Positions 61,614 through 64,000 of a DNA stretch of 64,000 nt are shown one piece after another. The stretch is from Centroberyx gerrardi (lineage: Eukaryota > Chordata > Actinopteri > Beryciformes > Berycidae): NCBI RefSeq assembly GCF_048128805.1, contig NC_135999.1:17108690-17172689 (forward strand), written 5' to 3'. Below the pieces are notes generated by a model. The model ran no database searches. It saw nothing but the letters and a program-made list of their open reading frames with translations, and was not told the DNA's origin. Position 1 is the stretch's first letter. Every line of letters starts with the position of its first letter. Made by a program: the position numbers and the translations under genes.

Positions 61614-62664
61614 CACCCAGCTGCAGCCTGCGGAACGGGGCGGGGCTACAGGTCGAACCTGTAATGCATTGGTGATTTCACTGGTTTAGCGAACCTGTAA
61701 TCCCGCCCATTGATGATTTCATTGGTTTAGAGGTCGAAACAGGGCGGGACTACAGATCGCCTGTAATCTAAATTGAGAATCCACTATGGTTGGAAACGAG
61801 GGCAGAAGTGGTTTGTTTACTTAGTGGTAGTTACCGTAAATCCTCTAATAGTTTGCCTGTAGTCAATTAAAAGCCGGGTCTCCGATAATGGCCGGGGCCG
61901 TGGTCGACACGAACAAATAAAGGCCGGCCTCAAATACAGGCCGGGGAAAAAACAAAGGAAACAAGACTAGGTCAAAACCTCTCTCCGCCGCTGTCCTCTC
62001 CATTCTATTCTTAGCTTCAGTTAGCTTCAGTTAGCTTCAGCTTACATGCAAACAACGGTGAATACCGGTAAACTCCTGGTGCCTGTTTGTAACTGTAGTT
62101 TGTAGTAACGTACAAGTGCCACAAGATGGCTCGGCCGGCGGAAGTCTCTGGAGCATGCCGTCGTCGATTACCGTAATTATCGGTAATGCATTGCAGTAAC
62201 AAAAAAAACGGCTACCTAACGAACCCCAACAGAAGCAGATCAGAAAACAAGGAGGCTTCGTACTAAAATATGAGCAAATATACTTATCAAACAGAGGGAA
62301 TTAGAAATAAAGGCCTGTCTCTAATATAAGCCTGCTTCCAATAAAGGCCTGGTACCCTCTGCAGTTGAGGTAAATAAAGGCCTGGGCCAATATTAGAGGA
62401 TTTACGGTATTCAATTTAGTTTCCTACCCTGTTGCATGTAAGAAAAGTCAATAACACCAGCAATTAAAATAAAATGTTTTTATGGTGAAATATATTTATT
62501 ACCTTTTCGATTTTTTTCAGATGACAAAGACAGTACAATTGATTGATGATTTTATTGGTTTAGCGGTCGACTTCATTGTTTTAGCGGACGATTTCATTGA
62601 TTAGCGGTCGACCTGCCCGCCCCGATCTGTAGCCCCGCCCCGTTCTGCAGGCTGCAGCTGGGTG
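61614..62664. mobile_element. DNA transposon with about 40-bp terminal inverted repeats, interrupted by a nested MITE
   Basis: The left end CACCCAGCTGCAGCCTGCGG, continuing GAACGGGGCGGGGCTACAG, is repeated inverted at the right end (62621-62664) with one or two changes. Subterminal units TTTCATTGGTTTAGCGGTCG-like occur on both sides (61665-61735 and 62545-62615). No matching target duplication was seen. There is no transposase ORF inside; the middle is occupied by the MITE at 61832-62409. Confidence 0.7.
61832..62409. mobile_element. MITE with 19-bp perfect inverted repeats, nested
   Basis: Ends are TACCGTAAATCCTCTAATA and its exact inverse at 62391-62409. The interior carries AATAAAGGCC(G/T)GG subrepeats at both ends in the same or inverted sense, and an AGCTTCAGTT tandem at 62012-62040. 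The TA at the ends may be the target duplication, as in Tc/mariner-type elements (inference). Confidence 0.75.
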
Positions 62665-63206
62665 CTTCTCGCTGAGCTACTAACCTTCTACAGGTGTCAA
62701 TCAAAGTTTTACAACAATCAGAACGCAACACGTCACTCTGACTCTGATAAGGAGGAATCGGAGGACCTGAACAGCTTCAATACTGACCAAGGAGGTTTTA
62801 TATTAACCATAGACCGTAAAACTGACACCTCTTCTTCTGGTCTTTGGTTTTGGAATCGTGCTTCTGCTGTAAGATATCATGTCAAACGCATCATGGAGAA
62901 CATTAGCCCTGATTCTATAGGACTCTTTGGGAATCTTTAGTTGTTGTATTGGTTGTTGTCTCTTCTCCTAAACGGTCCCGTGCTAGGAGTCCTCCCTACA
63001 AACGTCGGAGAGGTCAAACAAACTACATCGTATTTCACTTTCCCAAACAGGTGTACATATTGTCCTTCACTTGTCTGCTTGTCACTTGTCAATTTTCAGA
63101 CTTTGTCAAAGACAAGTACACCCAAGGTCTCCATCATAATGAAGTCAAAGATGGCCGACAGACGCCTCGACTTCCTCGCAGGTAGCTGTAGCTACCAACC
63201 TCCTTG
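62665..63206 (+). other. Possible decayed coding stretch
   Basis: An open frame at 62662-62940 (RCQSKFYNNQNATRHSDSDK..., ending SIGLFGNL) follows a poly-pyrimidine AG at 62691-62692. A second frame, shifted by one, starts within 62949-63050 (SPKRSRARSPPYKRRRGQT) and meets a GT at 63050. The composition looks protein-like, but no family was recognised and the two parts are not in one frame. Confidence 0.3.
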
Positions 63207-63214
63207 CTATAGGC

Positions 63215-63554
63215 CAGTGGTTCTCAACGTGGGGTCCGGGGACCACCAGGGGTCCGTGAGGGGGTTCCAGGGGGTCCCCAGCAAATTGACGAATTATTCA
63301 ACTTCACCATTATTTAATTTACAAGACGTTAACACAATTAGAGAATGTAAAGGAATGACTATTTTGATCATAGTTTCACTGTTATCTCTCTACCTACAAT
63401 ACAGACAGTCATGAAATTCTGGACAAAATCATACCGAACAATAAAAATATTCTCAAATTTGGGTCCGAGAGACAAAATCTCATCAAATGGGGGTCCGTGG
63501 CTCTAATGTGGACTAAGTTAGGGTCCTTGATATCAAAAAGGTTGAGAATCACTG
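63215..63554. mobile_element. Nonautonomous hAT (Charlie-like) MITE with perfect 8-bp target duplication
   Basis: 340 bp with ends CAGTGGTTCTCAAC and, inverted, CAGTGATTCTCAAC. It is flanked on both sides by CTATAGGC (63207-63214 and 63555-63562). The CAGTGGTTCTCAAC start is the well-known terminal motif of MER5/Charlie-type hAT elements. The GGGTCCG and GGGGTCC words inside are typical too. It has no coding capacity. Confidence 0.92.
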
Positions 63555-63562
63555 CTATAGGC

Positions 63563-64000
63563 TACTGTGCCTCCGAGCAATAAGCTCGCTGCTGCCACCG
63601 GTGGCCGAGCGGTAGATTGAAAGGTAGATTTGGGTTTCTGAATATATTGTTACTGAGAGATCCTAATTATTGTGCAGTATTTTCAATGTCTCTCACGTGT
63701 ATTCTCTTGTGTAAAGTACAGGGCCGGGAGATGTCACTATTGTGTATCCATATGTCAAGTGCATTTCCTACCAATGTATGGTGCTTTACCATAGCTCATT
63801 GGCTGTGGCTGTAATTTGATTATAATCAAATGTTTTGCTACCAAGACGGCTGTGTGGTAATGTAACAAGACTATGAATATAGCAAGTGGAGATAAGACAA
63901 CACAGCGGCACATTCTGTGATTTGAGCTGCTGTTCACCAATATTTCTCAATGCATCATATTTGTGCCATAATCCAGAGGTGAGTGTTCATATAGAGGCCC
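63563..64000. other. Terminal stretch without recognised genes
   Basis: AT-rich sequence. A short tRNA-like phrase (GTGGCCGAGCGGTAGA, 63601-63616) is not continued by a foldable tRNA. Nothing else can be supported. Confidence 0.5.

Noticed and set aside
63595-63670. tRNA-like phrase GTGGCCGAGCGGT
   Set aside because: Resembles an A box of Ser/Leu tRNAs but no acceptor, anticodon or B-box arms follow; at most a SINE scrap.

Overview
The window is nuclear DNA from a ray-finned (teleost) fish. Genes are split into many short exons by GT-AG introns, long (CA)n, (TC)n and (GA)n microsatellites are frequent, and small nonautonomous DNA transposons of fish type (hAT, Tc1 and unassigned MITEs), a tRNA-derived SINE and LINE 3' tails fill introns and spacers. 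No bacterial, organellar, rRNA, tRNA or CRISPR feature was seen.

Layout. 130-3335 (+): the last eight exons of an unconventional myosin XV gene. 4928-6470 (+): alkbh5, the m6A RNA demethylase. 10853-15169 (+): mief2 (MiD49), a mitochondrial fission adaptor. 19159-24227 (+): smcr8, a DENN-type subunit of the C9orf72 complex. 28404-36581 (-): a cysteine-motif protein with no functional assignment (zgc:112980-like). 39061-43964 (-): ptcd1, a mitochondrial PPR protein. 44456-46775 (+): a short protein with only a PRY-SPRY domain, divergent from ptcd1. 49876-54785 (-): fbxl18, an F-box/LRR substrate receptor. 56289-57325 (-): a coiled-coil gene remnant with one in-frame stop. 58590-60752 (-): a seven-exon integrase gene of the GIN/Ginger type. 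61614-64000: nested transposons and a hAT MITE with a perfect 8-bp target duplication.

The order myo15-alkbh5-mief2-smcr8 matches human 17p11.2 (MYO15A-ALKBH5-...-MIEF2-...-SMCR8), but LLGL1, FLII and TOP3A, which lie among them in human, are absent here. Ptcd1 and fbxl18 are on chromosome 7 in human, so a synteny break falls in or near 24-39 kb. These are ordinary housekeeping or cell-biology genes and are not known to form one pathway. Mief2 and ptcd1 both act at mitochondria, and smcr8 acts in autophagy and lysosome signalling.

For the seven complete or near-complete spliced models, exon phases were followed through every junction and the coding lengths add to whole codons: alkbh5 359 aa, mief2 468 aa, smcr8 933 aa, ptcd1 737 aa, PRY-SPRY protein 228 aa, fbxl18 733 aa, integrase-like 390 aa. 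The most unusual item is the intron-bearing integrase gene: it keeps the zinc-finger and the D..35..E spacing but has Asn in place of the second catalytic Asp.
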